From SHZI01 sp032122615 (GTDB lineage: Bacteria; Pseudomonadota; Gammaproteobacteria; Steroidobacterales; GCA-2729495), in contig JAQBGF010000004.1 in assembly GCA_032122615.1 (NCBI GenBank), positions 1 through 24,880 of the forward strand: DNA of 24,880 bases, read 5' to 3'. Shown piece after piece: positions 7,845-16,227 of the stretch. Within the stretch, counting starts at the first letter, position 1, and every line of letters starts with the position of its first letter. Below the pieces are notes generated by a model. The model was not told the DNA's origin, searched no databases, and saw only the letters and a program-made list of their open reading frames with translations. The position numbers and the translations under genes are program-made.

Positions 7845-8344
7845 GTGGTCATTCGCTTCGACACGAGGGAGCACCTTAAGCAATGGATGGGGTCGAAAGA
7901 GCGGGAACGGCTGATACGGAAGGTCCAGCCATTGTTTGTCGGCAGCGATGACTTCTTGGTCAGCAGTGGCCTTGACTTCTGGTTCACACCCGCGGGCGCA
8001 AAGGCCAAAGTGCCTGTGCGCTGGAAGCAGTACCTGCTTACCTGGTCGGCGATCTATCCATTGGCGCTTGGGGTGCCTCTGGTTGTCGCACCGGGCCTGC
8101 GTCTGGCCGGGGTTCGAGCGAACGTGCCGCTTACGACGCTCGTTGTTACAGCCGTGGTGGTCTTCCTGATGGTCTAGTGGTCATGCCTCGCTACACACGA
8201 CTGGTGCAGCGGTGGCTCTTTACCTGGCGGACCGGTCGGTCGACACATTCCCAGTGCCAGGAAGGCGGATTATCAATTGTCTTTCCTTCACCAGCGGGAG
8301 AGGCTACGCTTCTTTTGCACATCAGAGATAGGTACAAGCCATGA
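7845..8344 (+). pseudogene. ABM-domain membrane protein, 5'-truncated and frameshifted
   Basis: Reading from the first base after the IS91 end gives VVIRFDTREHLKQWMGSKER, then WFTPAG, VPVRWKQYLLTW, and two hydrophobic segments. This is the second half of an antibiotic-biosynthesis-monooxygenase-like domain followed by its membrane tail. The beginning of the domain is absent. The frame stops at TAG 8175-8177 (FLMV), but the next frame continues at once with VVMPRYTRLVQRWLFTWR, the expected tail. Restoring one base (GTCTAcGTGGTC for GTCTAGTGGTC) would join them, so a single-base deletion near 8176 is inferred. Recognisable homology ends near 8230; the second frame runs to TGA 8342-8344, overlapping the next start. 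Confidence 0.7.
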
Positions 8345-8817
8345 AGTTCAAGTCGTCCCTGCTCGCCTTAGTCTTGCCGGTCAGTTGCGCCCTGATAGTC
8401 GGCTGCGCGGCCACGCGCCCCTCGGACGTGAACTATGGCGATGGTTCTGTAGGGAATTTGATGTATGAGATGAACCATGCAAACGAGGCAGGCCAGCCTG
8501 AGAAAGCCTTGATTTATGCAGACAAGCTCATCAAGGACTATACCCCCGAGGCCAAAGTGGCCCAGGCTTCGCTTGGGGGCTATCCCCCTGATATGCACAA
8601 ATACGAATACCGGGCCCTTATGGGGGTGGGCCTCGCTCTATGGGTCAAGGGCAACATTCTGGCGAACAAGGGTGATAAGGCGGGCGCGCTCGAAGCTTTG
8701 AACACCCTGGTGAATGACTTCAAGTACGCTCAGTACCAATCCTATGAAGGTGAAGTGAGGAGACCGGCCGAGGACGCCAGGCAAAAGATAGAGGAACTAA
8801 AGGCCGGCATGAGCTGA
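8341..8817 (+). CDS. Small lipoprotein of unknown function
   Basis: A 158-residue protein with an N-terminal lipoprotein signal: a positively charged start, a hydrophobic core and the lipobox LIVGC with Cys22, followed by AATRPSD. The mature part is mostly helical in character. Helix-turn-helix stretches such as AGQPEKALIYADKLIKDY and GDKAGALEALNTLVNDF resemble TPR-like repeats, so a role in protein-protein contacts at the membrane is possible. The start ATG overlaps the stop of the frameshifted upstream pseudogene. No function is recognised. Confidence 0.75.
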   Translation: MKFKSSLLALVLPVSCALIVGCAATRPSDVNYGDGSVGNLMYEMNHANEAGQPEKALIYADKLIKDYTPEAKVAQASLGGYPPDMHKYEYRALMGVGLALWVKGNILANKGDKAGALEALNTLVNDFKYAQYQSYEGEVRRPAEDARQKIEELKAGMS

Positions 8818-8876
8818 ATCAAGTCGGCATCGTAATCAGAAAAGATTGCCCATCGGGCATCCCCGGGGGTAGCCCA

Positions 8877-9260
8877 ATGCAGGAGCAAGTGCGACCCATC
8901 ATCCCGAGTGCCGAGGTCTACACGCCCGAAGGCTGCTTCATCAACGAGTTGTCAAATATCGATGGGGACCCGGAAGCCTCCATTGCACAGGCGCGCGTCG
9001 TGCCCGGCAAGGCCACCCGGTGGCACCGCCTCACGGGGACGACCGAGAGATACGTGATACTTGCCGGCGAGGGCACCGTTGAGGTTGGCGATCTTCCCCT
9101 GCACCGCGTCGGACCCGGCGACGTCGTGATCATTCCACCGGACTGCCGCCAGCGCATCAAGAACACGGGCAGCGGGGATCTTGTCTTCCTGGCCATCTGT
9201 ACGCCGCGATTTCGGCCCGAGGCATACGAAGACATCGATCCTGCTCCGATGCCGGGTTGA
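8877..9260 (+). CDS. Cupin-domain protein
   Basis: A 127-residue single-domain cupin (beta-barrel). Motif 1 is PGKATRWHRLTGTTERYVILAGEG (near residues 43-66), and motif 2 is GPGDVVIIPPDCRQRI (about 79-94). Canonical cupins bind metal through two His and one Glu in motif 1 and one His in motif 2. Here His50 and Glu57 are present. The second His position is Leu52, and motif 2 has Gln/Arg where His is usual, so the metal site is depleted or atypical. The protein may bind a small ligand or sugar without classical enzymatic metal chemistry. It stands alone between a lipoprotein and an S33 hydrolase. Substrate is unknown. Confidence 0.8.
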   Translation: MQEQVRPIIPSAEVYTPEGCFINELSNIDGDPEASIAQARVVPGKATRWHRLTGTTERYVILAGEGTVEVGDLPLHRVGPGDVVIIPPDCRQRIKNTGSGDLVFLAICTPRFRPEAYEDIDPAPMPG

Positions 9261-9314
9261 CTTGTTCCCCCTTCGGGCCGTAGAAACTTGACGGTCATCC
9301 GGCGAGGAGGTCGC

Positions 9315-10361
9315 ATGAAGCCGATCGCGTTCCTGATCATTTTGCTTGGTGTCTGCGCGTGTTCGCCTTCGGCGCCCCCGACCTCGACCGTACAAATGCC
9401 GGCCGGGGCCCTGTCGTACTTCGACGGCACGGGACGCGACGACGTGCTGTCCGGCGGCGTGAGGCTGATCCCGATCACGACGCCAAAGGGAACCTTCAAC
9501 GTCTGGACGAAGCGGGTAGGCAATAACCCCCGGATCAAGGTTCTGCTGCTGCACGGTGGGCCCGGCGCTACGCACGAGTACTTCGAAGCCTTTGACAGCT
9601 ATTTCCCAAAGGAGGGCATTGAGTACTACTACTACGACCAGCTTGGCTCGGCCTTCAGCGATCAGCCAACCGATCCGGGTCTCTGGGATCTCCCGCGCTT
9701 CGTCGAGGAAGTGGAACAGGTACGCGTGGCTTTGGGACTGGATTCGACCAACTTCTACCTGCTGGGCCACTCCTGGGGTGGCATGTTGGCCATCGAGTAC
9801 GCACTCAAGTATCAGCAGAACCTCAAGGGACTGATTATCTCCAACATGATGGCCAGCATTCCTGCCTACGTTGACTACGCCCAGAACGTATTGATGCCGG
9901 CAATGGATCCGGAGGTACTTGCCGAAATCAAGGCGCTCGAGGCCAGTAAGGACTACGACAACCCGCGCTATATGGAGTTGCTGGTTCCGAATTATTACGC
10001 GCTCCATATCCTGCGCATGCCGCCCGACCAGTGGCCCGACCCCGTGAATCGCGCGTTCGCTCGCCTGAACAAGGATGTTTACATTCCCATGCAGGGCCCG
10101 AGCGAGATGAGCGCGAGCGGCAAACTCGAGAAGTGGGACCGCTCGACTGATCTGGGCAAGATCACCGTACCGACGTTAACCATCGGCGCGCAATACGACA
10201 CGATGGATCCAAAGTACATGGAGACGATGGCCGGACTCTTCGGCAACGGGCGATACCTCTATTGCGCCAACGGTTCCCATATGGCGATGTACGACGATCA
10301 GGCGGCGTACATCGACGGATTGATCAAGTTCGTCAGGGACGTGGACGAGGGGCGGCTGTAG
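9315..10361 (+). CDS. S33-family alpha/beta hydrolase (proline iminopeptidase-like) lipoprotein
   Basis: A 348-residue alpha/beta hydrolase related to proline iminopeptidases. HGGPG (80-84) forms the oxyanion hole, the nucleophile is Ser153 in GHSWGG, and the acid and base are probably Asp295 (GAQYDTMDP) and His322 (NGSHMAM). The stretch YDQLGSAFSDQP (107-118) is characteristic of the S33 group. The N-terminus is hydrophobic and ends in CAC-SPSAPP, with Cys16 as a probable lipidation site, so the enzyme likely sits at the cell envelope. The ATG at 9315 is chosen over 9288 because GGAGG precedes it at proper spacing and it starts the signal peptide. Aminopeptidase action on N-terminal proline is the family norm; the actual substrate is not known. 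Confidence 0.85.
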   Translation: MKPIAFLIILLGVCACSPSAPPTSTVQMPAGALSYFDGTGRDDVLSGGVRLIPITTPKGTFNVWTKRVGNNPRIKVLLLHGGPGATHEYFEAFDSYFPKEGIEYYYYDQLGSAFSDQPTDPGLWDLPRFVEEVEQVRVALGLDSTNFYLLGHSWGGMLAIEYALKYQQNLKGLIISNMMASIPAYVDYAQNVLMPAMDPEVLAEIKALEASKDYDNPRYMELLVPNYYALHILRMPPDQWPDPVNRAFARLNKDVYIPMQGPSEMSASGKLEKWDRSTDLGKITVPTLTIGAQYDTMDPKYMETMAGLFGNGRYLYCANGSHMAMYDDQAAYIDGLIKFVRDVDEGRL

Positions 10362-10438
10362 GGATTCGGTTAGTGGAGTGCCTGGCCGTACGAGTGCTGG
10401 AATTCCGCATGCCAGGCAGACGCTTGGGTCGCGCCACC

Positions 10439-10478
10439 GTGCCGGCTTATCCGGCAGCGTGCCAGGTTATCCGTCATG
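10439..10478. repeat. Imperfect 20-bp tandem repeat upstream of the GNAT gene
   Basis: Two adjacent 20-bp units (10439-10458 and 10459-10478) agree at 15 of 20 positions around the core GTGCCnGnTTATCCG. The first unit also contains the hairpin GCCGG-CTTAT-CCGGC. It could be an operator or chance; nothing else in the 156-bp gap was identified apart from an 8-bp inverted repeat TGCCTGGC/GCCAGGCA (10379-10386, 10411-10418). Confidence 0.35.
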
Positions 10479-10517
10479 TACTGCACTTCTATATCTAGTC
10501 AGGGGCCGGAGCGAGAC

Positions 10518-11000
10518 ATGTCATTCCTTCCGGGTGAATTCAATGTGCCAGCCGTTATTGAGACGGCGCGCTTCAGGCTGCGCTCGATCACGATTCACGA
10601 TGTCTTCAGGGACTACGACGCGGTCATGTCCAGCCGCGAGCACCTGTGGCAACGGTTTGGAGAGATCTGGGGCTGGCCCGCCGAGGACCTGAGCATCGAG
10701 CAGGACATTGTGGATCTGGGCTGGCACCAGAAGGAGTTTCAACTTCGCTCTTCGTTTGACTACGCGGTCATGTCGTTGGATGAGAGCAAGCTGCTGGGTT
10801 GCGTGTACATCGATCCGCCGCGCGAGGACGAAACAGACGCCGATGTCTGGTATTGGGCGAGACAGAGCGAACTTGCGGGTGGCCTGGAGGGCGACCTGCA
10901 CAAGTTTCTGCTTCACTGGCTTGCCGAAGGGTGGCCGTTCAAAAGAATCACGCTGAACGGCAAGGCAAGGATGATTCGTTCAGGTGATGTTATTCCTTGA
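10518..11000 (+). CDS. GNAT-like N-acetyltransferase family protein
   Basis: A 160-residue protein resembling a GNAT-type family with the opening FxVPxxIETxRFRLRxITxHDVFRDYDAVM, a middle segment REHLWQRFGEIWGWP, and FDYAVMSLDESKLLGCVYIDPP as the likely acetyl-CoA-fold core. The ATG at 10518 follows GGAGCGAG. The C-terminal residues after WPFKRITLNGK are not what I expect of the family, and the IS91 remnant begins about 20 bp after the stop. The end may therefore have been altered by the insertion, although most of the protein is present. Substrate is unknown. Confidence 0.65.
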   Translation: MSFLPGEFNVPAVIETARFRLRSITIHDVFRDYDAVMSSREHLWQRFGEIWGWPAEDLSIEQDIVDLGWHQKEFQLRSSFDYAVMSLDESKLLGCVYIDPPREDETDADVWYWARQSELAGGLEGDLHKFLLHWLAEGWPFKRITLNGKARMIRSGDVIP

Positions 11001-11021
11001 TCGATAACATCCCGACGGGCC

Positions 11022-11293
11022 CGGTATCACGGCGTGTTTGCGCCGCACAGCCGGTGGCGGGCCGCGATCACGCCAGCCGGGCGGGGGAGCGGCATCCAGC
11101 CGGCCGACACCCGCACGCCGGCCGAGCGCCACCGGGCGCTGAGCTGGGCGCAGCGCCTCAAGCGGGTGTTCAAGCTTGACCTCCAGAGTTGTGAAGGTTG
11201 CGGCGGTCAGGTGCGGGTGATCGCCTGCATCGAGGCCCCGCTGGTCATTGGGAAGATTCTGGCGCACCTCGAGACGCGCGGGCTGCAGCGGGC
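11022..11293 (+). pseudogene. IS91-family transposase, C-terminal fragment
   Basis: The forward frame reads RYHGVFAPHSRWRAAITPAG, then ALSWAQRLKRVFKLDLQSC, then EGCGGQVRVIACIEAPLVIG and KILAHLETRG. This is the C-terminal end of the Y2 (HUH-type) transposase of the IS91 family, including the conserved LxWAxLLKRVFxxD segment and the CxxCGG zinc-knuckle remnant. The catalytic HUH and tyrosine motifs are missing, so the fragment cannot act. It joins without interruption the terminal sequence shared with two other sites in the window. The frame continues past the element end to 11435 only by chance. Confidence 0.85.
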
Positions 11294-11381
11294 GGACGCG
11301 GGGCTGGCGGGACCCGCTGCTCAGGCGACCGCGTCGCGCCGGGAATGGCTGTCGGGCGTGGGCTTTGTTCGACTTATACTC
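11294..11381 (+). mobile_element. IS91-type element end, copy 2, attached to transposase remnant
   Basis: These 88 bp match the last 88 bp of copies 1 and 3 and include the same GCGAC-CGC-GTCGC hairpin. Being directly downstream of the IS91 transposase C-terminus, this copy identifies the repeat as the transposase-proximal (3') end of an IS91-family element. Left of 11294 it diverges from the other two copies, so those are either internally deleted derivatives or come from a related subfamily. Confidence 0.8.
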
Positions 11382-12309
11382 GGCTGCGCTGAATATTCTT
11401 GGCCTGCTGGAGGGTACGATTGCCGCCCTGAATGACGCTGCGTTTTCATTCGGCAATGTTGCGATTTCGGCGCTTACGATCATCCAGGAAATTGTCGCAC
11501 TTGGCGTCCTGCTGTGGATTACGGCTGTAGCGGGCAATCTGATCGAAAGCAGTATCAGATCGTCACCGAACCTTTCGCCCTCAATTCAGGTCCTGGCCAC
11601 CAAGTTATTGCGTATCGGATTGGCCGGTTTCGCTTTCCTGATCGCGCTCACAGTTGTCGGCATAGATGTAACTGCTTTTGCCGTTTTCGGCGGCGCGATC
11701 GGTGTTGGCCTTGGGTTTGGATTGCAAAAGATATTTGCGAATCTTGTAAGTGGCTTCATCCTGCTGATGGATAAATCAATCAAGCCGGGGGATGTCATAG
11801 CCGTTACTGATTACTACGGCCGCGTCGATTCGCTCGGTGCACGATACGTCTCCGTATCGACACGCGATGGCATCGAACACCTGATTCCCAATGAGGAACT
11901 CACCACGAACCGCGTTGAAAACTGGTCGCATTCGCAAAATCTTCTGCGAATCCGAAAAAAAGTGGGTATCCATTACAAGTCGGATGTGCGCCGGGCGATT
12001 GCGCTCTGCCTGGAGGCGACTTCCGAAGTGCCCCGCGTACTAAAGGACCCTAAGCCGGTTTGTCAACTGCAGGATTTCGGCGATAGCTCTGTCGATCTGG
12101 AAATGCGCTTCTGGATTGACGATCCGATGAACGGCCGTGCAAATGTCATCAGCGAAGTTTTGCTGAGAGTGTGGGACAAGTTTGCTGAAAACGGCATCGA
12201 GATTCCTTACCCGCAAAGAGATGTTCACCTGCGATCGTCATCGCTGGAAGGACAGACATTGGCCGATCTTGGCGCCGATGTAGTGGCGGGAAGCACCCTC
12301 AGTGACTGA
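11382..12309 (+). pseudogene. MscS-family mechanosensitive channel, 5'-truncated
   Basis: From 11383 the frame encodes 308 residues of a small-conductance mechanosensitive channel: a helix (ISALTIIQEIVALGVLLWITAV), a second helix (LLRIGLAGFAFLIALTVVGI), the pore-lining helix rich in Gly/Ala (VFGGAIGVGLGFGLQKI), and then the cytoplasmic beta domain beginning KSIKPGDVIAV with the VENWSHS element. The first residues (AALNILGLLEG) directly abut the IS91 end, and no Met occurs before MDKSIKPGD, so the native start and N-terminal segment are lost. The frame stays open back through the IS end to a TTG at 11248, so a fusion protein is possible. Base composition is visibly less GC-rich than that of neighbouring housekeeping genes. 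Confidence 0.8.
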
Positions 12310-12392
12310 CGTGAGGTGCTGATCGGCCGCGGCGCTTGTTTGCCTCACCGGTGCATTGGGGTAGGATTGCCGACTCTGCCAGGAGCCGTTTA

Positions 12393-14324
12393 ATGTTCAA
12401 ATCCAAATGTTTGTTATTTAGCGCAATGTTGACCTTGTCCCTGCCTGCCGCCGCTCAGGATACCGGCACGCCATCAGCGGAAAATCTGTCCTCGCTGTAT
12501 ACGGGAAAAGCTTATTCGCCCTACGCGGAACGCAATTACCCGGAGCGACCGCTGTGGGGGGACACGCACCTTCACACTTCCTTATCGATGGACGCAGGCT
12601 TGTTCGGCAACCGGCTGCCGCCCGAGGAGGCCTACCGCTTCGCTCGTGGCGAACAGGTGCTTAGCTCTACCGGCCAGCCATTGCGATTGTCGCGGCCACT
12701 CGACTGGCTGGTGGTCGCCGACCATTCCGATGGCATGGGCCTGATCGACGATCTCAAGGCCGCAAGCCCTGACGTCATCGCCTATGAGCAGGGTGCACGT
12801 TGGGCCAAGGGACTTCAAACCGGTGGCCAGGCGTCGGTGGACGCTGCATTGGACCTGATCGGTAACTTCTCGCAAGGCACGATTGATCCGGATCTCATTG
12901 CGCTCTATTCGCCGGGCTCGAAGGTCTACCGGTCGGTCTGGCAAGGCGTAATCAGGGACGCTGAAACCTACAATGATCCCGGTCGTTTTACCGCATTCAT
13001 CGGTTTTGAATGGACCTCACTGGTCAACGGCAACAACATGCACCGCGTCGTCATCATGCGCGACGACGGAGACAAAGCCAGCCAGGTTGAGCCATTCACG
13101 CAAACCGCGCCGATTGGCAGTTCGAATCCGCGCGAACTGTGGAAGTACCTGACCCGCTACGAAGAAAAGACCGGCGGCGACATACTGGCGATTGCGCACA
13201 ACGGCAACCTGTCGAACGGCATCATGTTTCCACTCGAGGCACAGTGGGACGGCAAAAAACTCGACAACACCTATGTGACCGAGCGCGACAAGTGGGAGCC
13301 GCTTTACGAGGCCACGCAGATTAAAGGCGATGGCGAGGCACATCCGTTCCTGTCACCCGATGACGAGTTTGCGGACTACGAGACCTGGGCCATAGGCAAC
13401 CTGGACGTGTCACAGGCTAAAACCGACGACATGCTGGCAGGCGAGTACGCCCGCGAAGCCTTGAAGCGCGGCCTGGTGATCGAGTCCAGACTCGGCACGA
13501 ACCCTTACAAGTTCGGCATGATCGGCTCTACCGACAGCCACACCTCATTGGCGACGGCCGAAGAGGACAACTTCTTTGGCAAGCACACTGGCGCCGAGCC
13601 CAGCGCCAAACGCTGGGAACATCCGTTCATGAAAACGGACAATGGCGAGATCCTGGGCTGGCAGATGGTGGCGTCCGGACTTGCCGCCGTTTGGGCCACA
13701 GACAACACGCGCGAATCTTTGTTCGACGCGATGGAACGTAAAGAGGTCTATGGCACCACCGGGCCGCGTATGACGGTGCGCCTGTTTGGCGGCTGGGACT
13801 TCACCGATCAGGACCTGAATTCACGCATGCCGGCAATTGTTGGTTACGAGAAAGGTGTACCCATGGGTGGCGATCTGCGGGCGAGGCCGGCCGACGCGCA
13901 GGCACCGAAATTCATGGTGTACGCACTGCGCGATCCGGAAGGCGCGAATCTCGATCGGATCCAGATCGTCAAGGGCTGGAGCGACAGCAAGCGCAACACT
14001 TACGAGAAAGTTTATGACGTTGTCTGGTCAGGCGATCGCAGGACCGGCGCGGATGGCCATTTGCCCGCGGTCGGCAATACGGTGGATGTTGCAAATGCCA
14101 ACTGGACCAATACTATCGGCGCTTCGGAACTCGGCACAGTGTGGACCGATCCGGACTTCGATCCGCAACAAAAGGCGGTGTACTACGCACGCGTGATTGA
14201 AATACCGACGCCGCGCTGGACTGCCTACGACGCGTTCCGCTATGGGATTAAAATGTCAGCCGACGTGGCCATGACAACCCAGGAACGCGCCTACACTTCA
14301 CCGATCTGGTTCACGCCGAATTGA
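12393..14324 (+). CDS. DUF3604 (PHP-like) metallohydrolase, exported
   Basis: A 643-residue protein of the DUF3604 family. A signal peptide (residues 1-21, ending LPAAAQ) implies a periplasmic location. PHP-fold-like metal motifs are visible: GDTHLHT with His59 and His61, VVADHSDG with Asp110, His111 and Asp113, FIGFEWTS, AIAHNGN and GSTDSHTS near the C-terminal half. These together suggest a multinuclear metal centre and a phosphoesterase- or amidohydrolase-like reaction, but no substrate has been assigned to the family to my knowledge. The ATG at 12393 follows AGGAG by 7-8 nt. The PPIase gene starts 13 nt downstream and the HupE gene overlaps that, so this is the first gene of a likely three-gene operon. 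Confidence 0.85.
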   Translation: MFKSKCLLFSAMLTLSLPAAAQDTGTPSAENLSSLYTGKAYSPYAERNYPERPLWGDTHLHTSLSMDAGLFGNRLPPEEAYRFARGEQVLSSTGQPLRLSRPLDWLVVADHSDGMGLIDDLKAASPDVIAYEQGARWAKGLQTGGQASVDAALDLIGNFSQGTIDPDLIALYSPGSKVYRSVWQGVIRDAETYNDPGRFTAFIGFEWTSLVNGNNMHRVVIMRDDGDKASQVEPFTQTAPIGSSNPRELWKYLTRYEEKTGGDILAIAHNGNLSNGIMFPLEAQWDGKKLDNTYVTERDKWEPLYEATQIKGDGEAHPFLSPDDEFADYETWAIGNLDVSQAKTDDMLAGEYAREALKRGLVIESRLGTNPYKFGMIGSTDSHTSLATAEEDNFFGKHTGAEPSAKRWEHPFMKTDNGEILGWQMVASGLAAVWATDNTRESLFDAMERKEVYGTTGPRMTVRLFGGWDFTDQDLNSRMPAIVGYEKGVPMGGDLRARPADAQAPKFMVYALRDPEGANLDRIQIVKGWSDSKRNTYEKVYDVVWSGDRRTGADGHLPAVGNTVDVANANWTNTIGASELGTVWTDPDFDPQQKAVYYARVIEIPTPRWTAYDAFRYGIKMSADVAMTTQERAYTSPIWFTPN

Positions 14325-14337
14325 TCGAGCCAGTCAT

Positions 14338-15183
14338 ATGAAGCAAATCATGCGGCTCCTGCGGGAGCCGCTTTTTCATTTTGTGCTGATCGGTGGGCTG
14401 CTGTTCGCGCTCTATGCTGCTGTGTCGGGACCGGCACCAGTGCCCACGAACGATATTGTTGTCGGGCCCGAACGGGTGGCACAGCTCGCGGCGGCTTACG
14501 AGGCGGTCTGGCGGCGCCCACCGAACGACGCCGAAATGCACGCGATGGTCGACGGCTTCGTTCGCGAGGAGGTCTATTACAGGGAGGCGTTGGCGCTGGG
14601 TCTCGAACGCGACGACACCATCATCCGGCGACGACTGCAGCAGAAGATGGAGTTTCTGACCGATACCGGGGCTGATCTCATCGCCCCCCGCGAGGGTGAA
14701 CTGGAAGCTTATTACCGTGCCAATGAACTGAGATTTCAGCAAGCGCCACGCATCGCTCTGCAGCAGGTCTATCTCGGCCAAAGTTCGACGCCCAAAAATA
14801 TCAGCGCAATACTGACCGAGCTTCAATCGGCCGACGATGCAGATCCACGTAACTGGGGTGAGCGCACGATGCTACCACCGCGGCTTACTCTCTCAACGCC
14901 TGCTGAGGTTGATGGCGTGTTTGGTTCCGGATTCTTCGATGCAATTGCGCAACTCCCTGCAGAAACCTGGGCCGGACCCGTCGAGTCAGGCTACGGGCTT
15001 CACCTCGTACGGGTAGACGCAAAACTTGCGGCACGCTTGCCGCCGCTCGACGAGGTCCGCGACGCGGTTCTGCAGGAATGGAAAGGTGAGAAAGCGAAGG
15101 AGCTTCGCGAACAGGTCTATGCCCGATTGCTGGCACGCTACAACGTGGTGTTGCCCGATGCGACGGATCCGGACAACCCGTGA
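14338..15183 (+). CDS. Parvulin-like peptidyl-prolyl isomerase, membrane-anchored
   Basis: A 281-residue protein with one N-terminal membrane segment (about residues 12-30, PLFHFVLIGGLLFALYAAV) and a periplasmic remainder. A chaperone-like helical part (EREALALGLERDD-type segment, residues 70-100) precedes a parvulin-type region. That region ends in the recognisable FGSGFFDAIAQLPAETWAGP and VESGYGLHLVRVDA stretches. It probably assists folding of an exported protein. The adjacent DUF3604 enzyme is the obvious candidate client (inference). Its TGA stop overlaps the GTG start of the HupE gene (GTGA), implying translational coupling. Confidence 0.82.
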   Translation: MKQIMRLLREPLFHFVLIGGLLFALYAAVSGPAPVPTNDIVVGPERVAQLAAAYEAVWRRPPNDAEMHAMVDGFVREEVYYREALALGLERDDTIIRRRLQQKMEFLTDTGADLIAPREGELEAYYRANELRFQQAPRIALQQVYLGQSSTPKNISAILTELQSADDADPRNWGERTMLPPRLTLSTPAEVDGVFGSGFFDAIAQLPAETWAGPVESGYGLHLVRVDAKLAARLPPLDEVRDAVLQEWKGEKAKELREQVYARLLARYNVVLPDATDPDNP

Positions 15184-16193
15184 TTCGCGGCGTGTCGCTC
15201 AAACTGTTGGGGCTACTGCTCTGCACTGGCCTGGGTTGTGTCGCACACGGCCACGCGCTGGAACCCGGCTATCTTGAGCTCCGCCAGATTGACCAGGGTC
15301 TATACGCCGTGCTGTGGAAAAAGCCCTCGACTGACGGAGTACCGATGGCAATCTCAGTGCGATTGCCGGCGCAGTGCAGTCCGCGTACCGAAGGCCAGCC
15401 AGTCTGGGACGGTCGAGCCTATTACGCACGCTGGACGGCGACCTGCCCGGGCGGTATCCAGGGTGGCACGCTGCAAATCGCCGATCTCGAGCAAACGTCG
15501 ACTGACGTGCTGGTTCGCTACGACCTGTCCGGTGGGGTAACAGGTACACATCGATTGACGCCCACCGACACGTCATTCGTTGTGCCGAAAAATCCGGAAC
15601 GACTTGAGGTGGTGCGCACTTATTTCGCGTTCGGCGTCGAGCATATCCTCAGCGGCATCGACCATCTTCTGTTCGTGCTTGCTCTGCTTTTGTTGGTCAA
15701 AGGCGTACGCCGCATTGTTACCACCATCACGGCATTTACGCTGGCACACAGCATTACACTGGCGGGTGCGACCCTTGGGTGGGTGCAAATGCCCGGTCCA
15801 CCTGTCGAGGCAACTATCGCGCTGAGCATTGCGTTCGTTGCCGCAGAACTTCTCCATAGCCGAAAGGGCAGCCCCGGATTGACAGAACGCTATCCGTGGA
15901 TCGTCGCGTTCATATTCGGTTTGCTGCACGGTTTCGGCTTCGCTGGCGCACTGGCACAAGTTGGTTTGCCGCAAACCGAAATTCCGATCGCACTGTTATT
16001 TTTTAACGTTGGTGTGGAAATCGGGCAACTGTTGTTTATTGCAGCCGCATTAGCCGCATTCTGGTTAATAAATCGCATTACTCGACGCGTTGAATTGCCG
16101 CAAGTGGCATGGGCGTCGGTACTACCCGCCTACGCGATCGGCAGCCTTGCAATCTTCTGGGTGGTGCAACGCACGGCGGCCTTCTTTCCTTAG
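15180..16193 (+). CDS. HupE/UreJ-family membrane protein with N-terminal periplasmic domain
   Basis: A 337-residue protein with a signal peptide (about 1-25, ending AHGHA) and a beta-rich extracytoplasmic domain of about 120 residues containing Cys66 and Cys89. A membrane half of 6-7 helices follows. HupE/UreJ hallmarks are FGVEHILSGIDHLLF (His155, His162), FTLAHSITL (His190), AAELLHS (Glu223, His226) and FGLLHGFGFA (His250). The histidines in helices suggest transport of a divalent metal such as Ni or Co, the role proposed for the family. GTG at 15180 is the start; it overlaps the PPIase stop. No hydrogenase or urease gene is near, so the metal need probably lies elsewhere, perhaps in the DUF3604 enzyme (inference). 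Confidence 0.85.
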   Translation: MIRGVSLKLLGLLLCTGLGCVAHGHALEPGYLELRQIDQGLYAVLWKKPSTDGVPMAISVRLPAQCSPRTEGQPVWDGRAYYARWTATCPGGIQGGTLQIADLEQTSTDVLVRYDLSGGVTGTHRLTPTDTSFVVPKNPERLEVVRTYFAFGVEHILSGIDHLLFVLALLLLVKGVRRIVTTITAFTLAHSITLAGATLGWVQMPGPPVEATIALSIAFVAAELLHSRKGSPGLTERYPWIVAFIFGLLHGFGFAGALAQVGLPQTEIPIALLFFNVGVEIGQLLFIAAALAAFWLINRITRRVELPQVAWASVLPAYAIGSLAIFWVVQRTAAFFP

Positions 16194-16227
16194 CGTCGCA
16201 AAGATTCCGCGCGCCAGATTTGGTCAA

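Noticed and set aside
11034..11435. 133-residue open frame as an intact gene
   Set aside because: It is only the C-terminal tail of an IS91 transposase read through the element end into MscS sequence in the wrong frame.
14338..16193. HupE gene as part of a hydrogenase or urease cluster
   Set aside because: No hydrogenase or urease structural or accessory gene is present. The neighbours are DUF3604 and a PPIase.
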